Part shown: piece by piece, positions 33,724-44,897 of the stretch
Numbering within the stretch: position 1 is the stretch's first letter
Layout of the letters: each line of letters starts with the position of its first letter
From: Tetranychus cinnabarinus
Lineage: Eukaryota; Arthropoda; Arachnida; Trombidiformes; Tetranychidae
Assembly (NCBI GenBank): GCA_022266195.1
Contig: WHVY01000003.1
Span: 10,292,001-10,356,000 of the forward strand
Direction of reading: 5' to 3'
Length of the DNA: 64,000 bases
Program-made: the position numbers and the translations under genes
The notes under the pieces: generated by a model
Databases searched by the model: none
Told to the model about the DNA's origin: nothing
What the model saw: only the letters and a program-made list of their open reading frames with translations

Positions 33724-33981
33724 TTTGCCTGTTAATCTAACCGCCAGAATCCACGATCCTAGTGGCTTTTTTCAATCATTAAATACAACCTACAAATGGA
33801 TTGTAAATGGATTGTAAATGGATCACCTCAAGAGGGAAGTTATGATCAATTCATCATCCAAAACTTTACCCAGCCTCAAATCAACATCTCAGTTATTGTT
33901 TCAGAAATTACAAACACTTCGAAGCGATCTGGCTTATTCGAAATTTCCTTACATAGTAAAGACCCTAACCCTAGACCCTAA
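33724..33981 (+). pseudogene. TMEM130-like exon-2 shard, unit 3
   Basis: This has the same truncated shard as at 25605-25938, including the ATGGATTGTAA duplication and the CCCTAA-like end, but lacks the first ~40 codons. Identical to 45990-46247. Confidence 0.85.
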
Positions 33982-34471
33982 GCAAAATTCAGATTCCATG
34001 AAATGCACCTCTAACCAAAAGTAGGGGGATGTAATAGTTGTAAAATTAAGTGTTGAAAATAGAGAAAGGGAAAGCTCAAATTTTTTTTCCCTCTTTCTTT
34101 CTACTCTCTTTTTCTCTTTCATTTTCCTTGCTTGTTTTTGGGGTGTAACAAATTATCTCTTACTTTTTCCTGGTTTTACCATTTTTCCTTTGTTGAAAAA
34201 GTATTCTTACTTCAATAAGTAAGTTTTCTTGACCAAGTGAAGTTGAGTTGAAAATTGTCCATCGGACAGAATTGATATTATTCAAATCAATTTACTATAA
34301 ATTCAGTTATTTGCTCAAATAATTGTCATCTTCATCATCAAAATTACCTTCATCATCATCAATCAGACAAATTATATAAGAAACATTATCGAGCGGATCA
34401 ATATGGAAAATTGTGGTTCCATATCAAGGACATCTGATATTTCTGTTGAACTGGCTAAACCAACTGAGACT
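33982..34471 (+). mobile_element. Copia fragments: pol 3' end, polypurine tract, probable LTR, RT shard, unit 3
   Basis: This is the unit-3 copy of 25939-26428, offset 8,043. The LTR-like part begins TGTAATAG at 34030. AATCAGA at 34361-34367 starts the RT shard that supplies the first exon of gene 3. Confidence 0.75.
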
Positions 34472-35812
34472 CTAGTCAGTATTGTTGCCTGTGATTTGAT
34501 CGAGCTATCGAATGACGAGTCTGTTACAATCGACACCCCGATCACCTTTACAGTGAAAAATTCATATAGAACCATAGCGCCGTCGTATGAATATCGATTC
34601 AAATTTAAAAAATGGCCTCAGCACGATCACACCATCGTATCAACATCAGATGAAGTGTTTTATTCTGTAATTTTTGAGTCTACTTCACCCGAGGATGTAA
34701 GATACTATATGGTATTAGTGGATGTTTGGTTCTGTAAGAATGGATTACCTATTCATTCAATTGGAGTTGTTTTTACCTCTTTTTTATTATTAGGTATTTA
34801 CTGAATTATTCTCTTTGATTTACTTGCATTTACTAACTTAGCAATTTTTTATTCCTCTCTTTTCAGATTCGATTGCCGGATTTATTGATGTAAGCCAAGA
34901 CATTGATGAGGAAAGATTGAAACATCTTTTCATTTCTACAGCTTTGCCTGTTGCTCTAACCGTCAAAATCCACGATCCTAGTGACTTTTTTCAATCATTA
35001 AACACAACCTACAAATGGATTGTAAACGGATCACCTCAAGAGGAAAGTTATGATCAATTCATCATCCACAACTTTACTCAGCCTCAAATCAACAACATCT
35101 CAGTGATTGTTTCAGCCATTACAAACAATTCGCCAAAATCTGGTTTTTTCGAAATTTCCTTACATAGTAAAGATCCTATTCACAATTTGACTGCTGATGG
35201 ACACACCAATGTCGAACTTTCCAGAGATGAAAGCCTCCAGTTGAATATCAAGATTGATGGAGGAACACCTCCATTTTTTTACTGCTGGGAAATCACAAAT
35301 TCAACCACTTTGAGAGGAATTTGCAAATTTACAAATGAAAGTTCTTTTTCAATTATCAAATATTTCAGGGAAAAAGGAAAGAAAACCTTAATCACAAGAG
35401 TTAAAAACGATGTATCATCCTTTACCAAGAACATGGCCATATTAATTTATGAAAGTAAGTGACACTGACTTCTGAAATCTTTCACTTATTGCAATATTTC
35501 TATCAAATTTTAATCACATTCTCTTTTTGTTTTGCAGTTGAGCATCGAACGCAACTGAGTTTTGTTTTGGTACCTGTTTGCAGCATAATCATTGCCATTT
35601 TCATCATAATTGCGGGCATCGCCATTTACATGAAAAAGAGGAATGAACGGAGAGGAGCAGAAAGGAACGTTCTCCACTTATGCCATCTCAGCTACCAAAA
35701 TATTCCCAGTGAAGATGATATTTTACCTGCTGAGTCCAACATCAGCGAATGTAATTTAAGGTTTAGTGGCGATTTTGATGATTCTGTCATATCTGGTGAT
35801 TTTAGATCTTGA
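34403..35812 (+). CDS. TMEM130-like gene 3, chimeric: Copia-RT-derived N-terminus
   Basis: Exons 34403-34793, 34867-35454 and 35538-35812 (phase 1 introns) encode 417 residues. Exon 1 is the same Copia-fused version as in gene 2 (MENCGSISRT...). The start of exon 2 (DSIAGFIDVSQDIDEERLKH, ending VALTVKIHDPSDFF) resembles the pseudogene shards rather than genes 1, 2 and 5, while the rest of exon 2 matches gene 2. This points to gene conversion. The membrane span and short tail are as in gene 2. All splice sites and the frame are intact. Signal peptide missing. Confidence 0.8.
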
Positions 35813-36679
35813 AGCTCTAATTCTTTAATTAAATAAGATTGTTTTAAATTCAAATGATCTGAAGAGGCTGAGGTTTTTTTGGATTTCATCAATAGGCAAA
35901 CCTATTATATTTTTTACACGATATGATCTCAAATTGTAATCCTACCAGTCAATTATAAATTTACCTCATCCAATTAACACTGATATCAATTAATAAATTT
36001 TTGTTTTACATACAAAACATCAAAATTATAACACTGTTGAAGTAAAAATGCCAAGCTCCATTTTTTAAATAATAAATACAAGTCATATTTATTCAAGTTG
36101 AAGTTCAAATAATTGATCGAATATGCAGAGATTTGTACAAATAATTGAGAAAAAATTGAATAAACAAAGGAAAGAGTTAGAGATGAAAATAATCAGGATT
36201 AGTAATTGTTTAGATTGAGTAAACGAGGTTCAATTTTCTGGCGTATCTGGTGATACTAGATCTTGAAGATCTAATTCTTTAATTAAATAAGATGCTTTTA
36301 AATTCAAATGATCTGAAGAGGCTGAGTTTCAGTCCATATTGCTTTGAATTTCAGCAATAGGCAAACCTATTATATTTTTTACACGATATTATCTCAATTT
36401 GTAACCGTACCAGTCAATTATAAATTTACCACATCCATGTAATTTAAGGTTTAGTGGCGATCTCGATGGTTCTGAAGTATCTGGTGATTTTAGATCTTGA
36501 AGCTTTTAATTCTTTAAATTGGTTGAGGTTTGTAAATTAAAACGTAATCTTTAAGGATTGAACCAGTCTGGACGGAATTAAAATGAATTGTTTAATGATT
36601 TTGTCATTTTGTCATTTCGGCTTCAGTAGAGCTCAATCAGATAACTGTTTGTATTTTAAAGGTAAAAATTCAAAAAGAA
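35813..36679 (+). repeat. Tandem-duplicated 3' ends of TMEM130-like genes, unit 3
   Basis: Near-identical to 27769-28635 (offset 8,044), with shards of the TMEM130 3' end at about 36236-36390 and 36439-36510. Confidence 0.7.
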
Positions 36680-36860
36680 GTTTATATTTTGCTATATGTT
36701 GATGATTTGTCGATATTTTGTGAGTCAATTGAATTGATTGAAATACTCAAGAGTCAACTCAAATCTCGGTTCTTGATGAAAGATCTTGGTATTGCTCAAA
36801 GTTTTCTTGGTATTGAATATACTTACAATTCAGAATCTGGTTGTATTTCAATGAATCAGA
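36680..36860 (+). mobile_element. Copia reverse transcriptase shard with YVDD motif, unit 3
   Basis: Same as 28636-28816. It ends at AATCAGA (36854-36860). The matching continuation is at 46627 at the front of gene 4. Confidence 0.9.
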
Positions 36861-37228
36861 AAAAAATGTGGTTTTTATGCACTGCCATCTATTGAATTCC
36901 ATATGCCAACATCGCTCATTTAATTGCTCAACCATCTGAAATAAGATCGTATCAGGAATGAAGAAAGTTAACCAACATACAATTGTTGAAATGATTAAAA
37001 GCATAAACCTAAATTAGATGCATTCATTAAGATTGACTGTTGTCAGAAAATCAACCTTCTCATGATTCAAACAATAGTTAACTTTCATGGTTTTATGAGT
37101 TGATTTTAACTTCAATTCACAGGCCATCATTGAAATGGGTTGAATGAAATGGGATGACAAAATTAATTAAAAACATTATATTGATTGTTGAATTTTATTT
37201 ATGACATTTAATCATGATTTGTTATTAT
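36861..37228. repeat. Truncated copy of the uL16m 5' flank, unit 3
   Basis: Near-identical to 28817-29184. Confidence 0.7.
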
Positions 37229-38359
37229 TCAGATTATTTTATAACCTTTCAATATTAATGCTGCACTCTTTCGTCTTCTTGTATCAGTAAAAGACGCAAC
37301 AAAATAGTGATTATTATTGAGGTTTGGAAACATTGAAGCAGTTTTGTTGTCCAGTTCAACGACGCCAATCGATTGGTATCTTTCCCATAATATCAGTCGA
37401 CAGCTTGGTAATCTATCCTGGAACAATTCAAGATATTTCATAATTTTAACAAACTTTTCCATTTCAGCGAAACTTTTTGGATAATCTACGGTCCTTTCAT
37501 AACATGTGCAGACTCCTTTAGGGCAAATAATATCAGGTTCAATCAGTTTATCACATCTTTTCCGACGCATAGTAGAACAGAGAATTTTATCTAACATACA
37601 AAGGTTATGACAATACTTTGCTCTTTTCTCCAATTCAACTTCAGCTAACAGCCTGAACTGTTTCATGGTTAGTTTTGGACTATAAAAGTCAACTGATAAT
37701 GGATCGACTTGAATAGTTTTAATGAAAGTTGATCCCTTATCCTGTTTCTCCATCAAAGTCAATGTAACTAAATCTGTTTTATCAAATGCTGATTTTGAAA
37801 AACCACAAGAAGTTTCCATTTCCAAGCTGATATTCTTTGTATATTCAGTGTTTTCCTTGAAATCATTGATTTCCGTTGGAAAAGTGCGAATCACCATTTG
37901 ATTAAATCGAAGTATATCACCGATCCAATGTGGAAGCCTCACTGGGAATCTAAAATTATACTCCTTGTGCTCTATCAAATAAAGAAATAGTTTTCATAAA
38001 TATTTAAATTCAAAAATCTCTTTGTATTAAATAGTGAAATGCTTAATAAACAATTTTCTTCGCATATTAATAAGTTACCTCAAAAGAAAGGAAAGGTTGG
38101 AAATTTTCAATCAAAAGAATCTTAAAAGTTACCAGTAGTGAAGTGTTAAGTGAGAAGGAGCTTCTTGTTTCAAATAAATTTGATTTGTAAATAAGTGAGA
38201 TTGATGCTTACCTAAATAGCGATCGAAATTAAAATAATTTGGCTCTAATGTTCCGTTGTATTCACCGAATCCAGGTGGCATCCAGCCCCAATCACGATCA
38301 TCTGAAGTGATGAAAGGAAAAACAGAAAAAAGCAATAAAATATAAAATTCTGAATCCAT
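37229..38359 (-). CDS. Secreted Cys-containing protein of unknown function, pair B minus-strand member
   Basis: Exons 38359-38212 and 37971-37229 (intron 240 bp, phase 1) give 296 residues. The signal peptide is MDSEFYILLLFSVFPFITS. It is nearly identical to the pair A protein over RLPHWIGD...MVIRTFPTEIN to SPKLTMKQF and again over ELDNKTASMFPNLNNNHYF to the end. The middle (about residues 155-245) is strongly diverged: it is longer and has extra cysteines (CHNLC, CDKL, CPKGVCTC). Conserved FVKIMKYLELFQ sits inside the divergent part. No known family recognised; probably extracellular. Confidence 0.75.
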
Positions 38360-38874
38360 TTTATTATAGTAAGCAATGTTGATGAACATCAAACTGGCTA
38401 TGATATGAAATATAAGAGATTGAAAAAATTTAATATTATCGTTAGAACAGAGCTTTCTTTCAATTCAAATATCAAACCATTCAAAAGCAGTTAATTTCAT
38501 CTAGTCCCTCCTCTTGACCTTTAAGCTTAAAAAAATTCACTCATGTTTTTACTTGAAAGAGCCACGGTGGTCTGTTGAGGTGAAAATTCACAAAGCTAAA
38601 TACAGGTTTCGCTGAAATACAGGTTTTTTTGCTAGAAATGAACAGGTTTAACGAAATAATAAGCAATATCAAGCCAGAACATTTTGTAAAAAAGTTATTT
38701 GAATAGTTTTTAAAACCAGATCTGATAAATGTCCATATGAAATATTACTTATCGTAGATATTACATTGAATCTGCTTTCTATCTATACATGTATTGCAAG
38801 TTGTAAAGTATTAACAAAATTTATATTTATTGTATTGAAATACATTTAAACGTATTGATTTAAAATTGTGTTCA
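38360..38874. promoter_or_regulatory. Shared upstream region of divergent secreted-protein pair B
   Basis: The 515-bp AT-rich spacer lies between divergent start codons, mirroring pair A, though the spacer itself has diverged. No specific element recognised. Confidence 0.4.
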
Positions 38875-39543
38875 ATGGATTCCAAAGATTCAAGATTTAC
38901 AATTGTGCTTTGCTTCTTATTCATTCATGGATTCTCGGCCATATACACGGGTTACAATTCTATACTTGGTAATTTTGATTACTTTTTGAGTATCAAAACA
39001 AGTGGATATAAACAGCAGGCAAAACCATGGATGATTCGTCGGATGGTTCGTTCAAATTGTGATGATGACTGGTTGAATAAAAGACGTGGACCATGCAGGA
39101 TAGAGCTTGATGAAGAAGATACTTGTTTGCTCTATCTAGTTAAGAACCAATCGTCTCCAGTTGTATTACATGGACCTGTTGAGATTGATCCGAAGCTGAT
39201 TGATTTAGACATCAAATATGATCCAAGCAAAGTGACCTTAAGTAATTACAAGGTGGAAGGGCAGTATGATAGTGAAGAGGACTTTCAAGCTTGTATCTTT
39301 AAATTCGCCCGTTGTATACTATCGAAAGTCACATATCAACATTTACAGTTTGTAGATGAAATGGAAAGATTTCCTGTTCTGAATACTCATCTAGAATTGG
39401 AACCTACAACTGTTCATCTTTTCCCAAAAATCGAGAAAAATGATTATTTCCTTTTACACATTATAAATAAGAATTATAATAGAACAGACCTCACTCATAA
39501 TCTTGTAAGTTCACACATCATTTCCAACTACACAATTTTATAG
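38875..39543 (+). CDS. Secreted protein of unknown function, pair B plus-strand member
   Basis: The single exon encodes 222 residues. The signal peptide is MDSKDSRFTIVLCFLFIHGF followed by SA. It shares with pair A FDYFLSIKTSGYKQQ, RGPCRIELDEEDTCLLYLVK, IDPKLIDLDIKYDPS, a Cys-containing helix (CIFKFARCILSK) and FPKIEKNDYFLLHI near the end. The start is supported by the TGTTCAATGGA context shared with 30855. Function unknown; secretion is inferred from the signal peptide and absence of another membrane span. Confidence 0.75.
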   Translation: MDSKDSRFTIVLCFLFIHGFSAIYTGYNSILGNFDYFLSIKTSGYKQQAKPWMIRRMVRSNCDDDWLNKRRGPCRIELDEEDTCLLYLVKNQSSPVVLHGPVEIDPKLIDLDIKYDPSKVTLSNYKVEGQYDSEEDFQACIFKFARCILSKVTYQHLQFVDEMERFPVLNTHLELEPTTVHLFPKIEKNDYFLLHIINKNYNRTDLTHNLVSSHIISNYTIL

Positions 39544-39723
39544 ATAGGAATAATTTATGACAATTTCATCTCTACTTCATATTTTATCTGAATGAATGGT
39601 AATTTTTCAACCGAGATCAATTACAGAAATTCCATAACTAACATAAGTTTTTTTAATATTGATGTATTACATTTTATTCTCAAACAATATTATCACAGAA
39701 GACTAAATTTTCACAGGAAAGTT

Positions 39724-40660
39724 TCATCTGTATCTTCTATTTGTATTAATAAATAACAAAAATGCCTTCATGTACTTTCGACAATAAGCTAAATTATTTT
39801 TAATGGCAAGCTCAATAGTTAGTAGATTGAGAGTATTTCGTTCTCTTTCTTTCATTTCTTCCTGAAATTCTTTTAAAAAATCAGCATAAACGGGTAAAGC
39901 ATCGAGAGGTAATCGTTTTGCTACTCCTAATAACATTTTGTGAATATCTTCAAATTCACATTTCCCACGAAGATTATACGACCAGTTCTTATTAAAGTGC
40001 AGTAACAAAATATGCTACGCTTTCCACCTCCAATTTAGTTACCAGGAAACTGTTTTTACCAAGAAACAAATTGAAAAGTTATTATTAAATGCATGTAATT
40101 CATCGAGATGGAAGTCATTTTAAATTATGAAAACAAACCTTTAAAGTAACAGTTTTCCAAGGTGATCAATCCTCCAGACAGCAAATCCACCTCCTTTTAC
40201 ATGTCGGTTAACCGCATCACAGATGATTTTATATGTGGAAGGTAAAGATGAACGTCTAGTAGACAGTATCTAATAATTATAACATTAACATTTCAATATT
40301 CTTATGAATTTGAAGTTTATGAATATGCTTATGAATTGTTTCAGGTCCTTTTGTGTCATAAATTCCCATTGCGTTGGTTTTCATTTCATCTCTTCCATTG
40401 TGAAGTAGTGGACCAATTTCTAATGCTTGTAATTTCCTATGTTCAGTGTCAGGAAGAATAATGTCTAGAAAAAAATGTGTTCGCATTAAATACATTTTTA
40501 AACAGACGCAATCGGTAAAATTTTGAAGTTAAAATACGTACGGTCAAATGAAGGATTGTAACACACACTCTCTCTCTCTTTTGGAGCTTTGTAGCAACTG
40601 TTGATTAATCCATTAATTGGAAAACAGCACATCTTGTTGATTTTCCTTGGAAGCTAACTC
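39724..40660 (-). pseudogene. uL16m (MRPL16) pseudogene 2, most diverged copy
   Basis: The last exon (39724-40050) keeps RGKCEFEDIHKMLLGVAKRL but has a small deletion before it and the TAA shared with the other pseudogenes. An exon-4 remnant is at about 40140-40230, an exon-3 remnant at about 40277-40465 (DIILPDTEHRKLQALEIGPL) and an exon-2 remnant near 40540-40620. The first exon is not recognisable. Multiple indels. Confidence 0.85.
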
Positions 40661-40890
40661 ACTATTACATACATTCACAGAGAAATTACAATTTTTTGCT
40701 TCTTAAAAACTTTTCATACATTCAATTAAATGAATAAGCTATATTGAATAGTTAATTAGTTAATTAATAGTCAAAGAAATTCAAATTAATTTTGATTTTC
40801 ATGTTAGTTAGGGACCGTTGAAAAAATATTCTCATTGTCTGGTAGCTTACTGTGATTGCAAAATATTGCAATACGAAATTGTAATTTTGT
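40661..40890. other. Spacer
   Basis: Short AT-rich spacer between the uL16m pseudogene and the lipase gene's 3' end. No feature recognised. Confidence 0.4.
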
Positions 40891-42188
40891 TTATACTCGA
40901 GAAATGCTTTTTTCTATAATGAAATCTATAACAGAGACTCTTTTCAAAATGCTTTGATGATCTACACCCGATTGTGGGTATGAAGTAGTGTCATTCTTAC
41001 CATCACAGTATTTTAATGAAATATCTGGGACGGTACCATCACCGTAAACATTTGTTATGCTGTCGAGTGTAGAGTCACTTACATAGTTTTTATAGACTAA
41101 TTTTCCGAGTGTGGAAAATGAGAGACAATAAAAGCAGTGTTTTTTTATCCCTGGTGTTACGTTGATGAGTCCATCAAAATAATCAGTTATATTTGTCCTT
41201 CCTCTCAATATTCCGCTACTTCTGCCACTGTCATGCAATATCCTAACGATTTGATCAGCACTGTACTGGACTATACTATTATTCTTTTTTAGTTCAAAAA
41301 TTTTATCGGACGGATTCCATACTTTAGGTGAAGGGAATAGATGTACTAAAGATGTAAGTGTTTTCTCTACTTTCCACATTCCTGCAGCTGTAACCTTCGA
41401 TATATTTAAATTATCCCCAGATAAGTAAGCTTTAAGGGCCTTCACTGAGCCAGCCCAAGGGGCTGCCAATGTTATGATAGTATTGATGTTGGTGGCTGAC
41501 CAAACCTTTCCCATTTTTATTAACAAAGCCGCCATATTTATACACCCATTAGAGTGGCAAACAAGAGTAGCTTTTCTTCCTTCATTCATATCAACTGCTT
41601 TTTCTATACCATTAGCCACTTCATCGAAATAATGTACCGATACATCAACTATAAAAATAAAAGAAATCATTAACAAATTATCTTTGATGATTCATAGTTC
41701 ATAGTTCGAGATCAACCAACCTACTGCTTTCCTCCAATCATATGGCATTCCAAAGAGTGTTTTTTTTTTACAAAACCAGCTTCGACAATTCGTCTGACCA
41801 TAAATGCAAAAATTTCAACTTTATCAGTGAGGTTATAAACTTCGGCTATTTGTTCCATCGTATCAGTTTGGCCAATGTCTTTTAAATATACCGGTGAATA
41901 ATGACTATAATCCGAAACTGAATTATTTTCAGGAAAATATTGCAATTTAATACGATCACTCCAGCATAAATCTAAATAAACTGCAAAATTAAACCAAATA
42001 CGGTCCCGATTCACCTTACAAAATTGAAATTCAGTATATAGAGAATTGCTGGCCAATCCTGAAACTAAATGTTTTGAAACATTAATTTTGCTGGAACAAA
42101 AATATTAGGTGTTTTGATAAACTATCTCGACATCAGTGCTATTATTACTCAGCGACTATGCATATTACATTCATAATACATACATGCA

Positions 42189-43075
42189 TACAAAAAGACA
42201 TCAAATGGAGAATAATTTAAAATATTGTTCATTGAGAATTGATTATCGACTGATATTAATTAAATAAAATGCCATTTTTTAAACCAAATAACATTGAAAT
42301 TATCTATTAATCAATCACAAACTTACCGTTAAAAGTGAGAAAGTGTGGTTGAAGGAAACAGTCTAGAAAGGTCTTATAGAGCACAATGTTTTTTGTCCAG
42401 TTACAATGAAAATTATAACAATATCAAGCTGATCCAATTAAAGCTACATTAGGAGTTTAGTTTAGTTAAGGGCAAAGTCAAACCTTGAAAAATCACAATC
42501 AATTTAGATTTAATCACAGCTATTAACTGGACAAAAAAATATACAAACAAACTGCAAACACAAGCTTCGCAAGATAAACAATAAGTAAAACCATTTTTCA
42601 GATGACAATTGAATTGAAATGAGCATAATACTGATTATTGTTGAATTTCACTGTTGGTACAATAAGATGAAATTGTTGATGATTAGAGAAAAAAATGAAA
42701 ACCTTGATTAACCATAATTAAGGTGGTTAAAGATTACAATTTGCAATGCATAATAAAAGTGTTGATTTTCAAGTTACACCTAAAAATGTTACCAATAGTC
42801 TTAAAAATGTCGCCTTTGTATTTCAATTTTCAAATGGAGCGTAATTTGATTTTTTAATAGATAAATTTTTTCCCCATTTTTTGTTATTTAAACCAGTAAA
42901 AATCAAAAACGATTTAAACACAATTTATTGCTCCCAATTGCGTTGATTTTTTAACCTATTGTTTTACTGCTATAAATTGCATTATTAAATATAAGAGTTA
43001 TAATTGAAATCTAATCGTAAGAGTGGAAGGAACTAGAATTAAAAATGAAGGTGAAGTGAATAAAAAAATCAAGAT
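42189..43075 (+). repeat. Partial third copy of the ~4.3 kb repeat, inside lipase intron 1
   Basis: It corresponds to about 10274-12505 of the left copy without the Merlin element, then continues past the left copy's end into sequence matching the TMEM130-like gene 1 3' flank (reverse of 20383-20516). It holds an empty Merlin target site near 42745-42775. It starts abruptly at AAAAAGACATCAAATGGAGA. Confidence 0.85.
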
Positions 43076-43774
43076 TAAACAAAAAATCTATCGATTATAA
43101 TAATTAAGGAAATGAATTACGTTTTATACAATCCTTTAAGCATGATTATGTCAATAATAATAAAATAAATGAAATGATAATGAGTACAGCATTAAGTTAA
43201 CATCTTAAATGAAATTACGAGTCCAAAATGAGAGGAATCAACGATTCAAATCAAGATTGATTGGAATGATCAAAACTGTAAAATTGAGACATTCAAAATA
43301 CCAAAGACAACTTTACAAAAATCATGAAACAATAAACAGGCAGAAAAAGATGATTTTCAAGATTTGCTTTCAGGGTAAACCATCTTGATGTTGCATTATT
43401 TTTCATTAACATTTGTTTCTCATTCTTTTAATATTGATTACAGAAATTAATGCTTACCCATTTTCTTTATCGATGTAAGGTTGAATATCAGGCTTCAAGC
43501 GTAAATCTTTCTGTTCAATAGGTCATTAAGCCCATCATACAAGGAAACGTATAAAATGGTTTATCCAACTAATTTTTTTTAATTTATTTTCCCGATCATT
43601 AGTCAATGCTGTGTTTGACCATTTAAACAAACGCTGGTACTTTCATTCAAGCTAGCTGATACTTTAAACACGAAAAAGTGAGCTGACGGATTCTTGTTTA
43701 CTCTTGTCGAGTAATATTAGCGCTGATTAATTAGTATTATAATAATAAAAATAGAAAAATAAAAGAAAACTTAC
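43076..43774. other. Remainder of lipase intron 1
   Basis: AT-rich, no recognised gene or repeat. Confidence 0.45.
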
Positions 43775-44045
43775 ATAAAACAATTGGATGTTTTTTCACC
43801 TCTGTTGCCGTTGGCCAGCGAAAAAAATTATTCAAATGGACGTATGCGATGAAAATTATTGTGAAAAAACTTTGTAGTTGCATTATGGTGCACTTGACAC
43901 AAATACCGATTTCATAAGATGTGTACTTCCTGGTTGAAATTCCTAGAATAATCCAAGTACATCATAAAATACATCGCATTTATAACTCACGAAGAAGCAT
44001 CTTAGCTTTAAATAACTTGCCCTTGATTTCCAGACAAGAAATTAT

Positions 44046-44897
44046 AAATATGTACTTTCGACAATCAGATAAATTATTTTTAATGGCATGCTCAATAGTT
44101 AATAGATTGAGAGTATTTCGTTCTCTTTCTTTCATTTCTTCCTGAAATTCTTTTAAAAAATCAGCATAAACGAGTAAAGCGTCGAGAGGTAATCGTTTTG
44201 CTACTCCTAATAACATTTTAAGAATGTCTTCCACACATTCACATTTCCCACCGAATTCGAAGATTATACGACCAGTTCTTATTAAAGTGCAGCAACAAAA
44301 GATACATCCCTTTCCACCTTCAATTTAGTTACCAGGAGACTGTTTTTACGAAGAAACAAATTGAAAAGTTATTATAAATGTATGTAACTCATCGAGATGG
44401 AAGTCACCTAGAATTATGAAAACAAACCTTTCTTGTAACAGTTTTCCAAGGTGGATCAATCCTCCAAACAGCAAATCCACCTCCTTTTACATGTCGGTTA
44501 ACCGAATCACAGATGATTTTGATATGAGGAGGATAAAGATGACCACCAGCGGTACACTTTCACATACACCAGCTGGATGGAGAAGAATAACGTCTAGAAA
44601 AAAAAGTGCATTCGGATTAATTCATTTGCAAAAAAGATACAATTGATAAATTTTCAGCTGAAGATACATACGGTCGAACGAAGGTGGTACTTTAACTCGC
44701 TCTTTTGGAGCCTTGTAGAAACTGTTGATTAATCCAGTTGCATTTCGTACAAAAATACAGTTGATTGGACCTAATAAGAAATAAACAAAAAATAATAGCA
44801 ATGAATGGTTGAGAGAAAAATAACAAAACTAGATCAACTTACTGTGCAAGCATATGTTAGATATGGCCGGAACACTTTTTACAATTGATAATGCCAT
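44046..44897 (-). pseudogene. uL16m (MRPL16) pseudogene 3
   Basis: Essentially the same sequence as pseudogene 1 (31780-32631) at a constant offset of 12,266, with the same exon-3/4 deletion and in-frame TAA in the last exon. The duplication edge is near 44046; 43884-44045 is unrelated to unit 3. Confidence 0.92.

Larger units (their letters stand above)
40891..43883 (-). pseudogene. LCAT/PLA2G15-like phospholipase/acyltransferase with one homopolymer frameshift
   Basis: Exons 43883-43775, 42064-41721 and 41648-40891 (both introns phase 1). Exon 1 gives a signal peptide (MQLQSFFTIIFIAYVHLNNF) and HPIVL, the usual start of the mature LCAT/lysosomal phospholipase A2 fold. Exon 2 has FCKVNRDRIWFN and PYDWRKA. 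Exon 3 has the nucleophile elbow VCHSNG (Ser near residue 184), YGDGTVPDIS with the likely catalytic Asp, and DHQSI with the likely His. Total is about 403 residues, close to the family's ~410. The frame breaks inside a run of ten A at 41761-41770 just before TLFGMPYDWR: one base is missing (or two extra). This is either inactivation or a sequencing/assembly error. Intron 1 (1,710 bp) contains part of the ~4.3 kb repeat. Confidence 0.82.
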
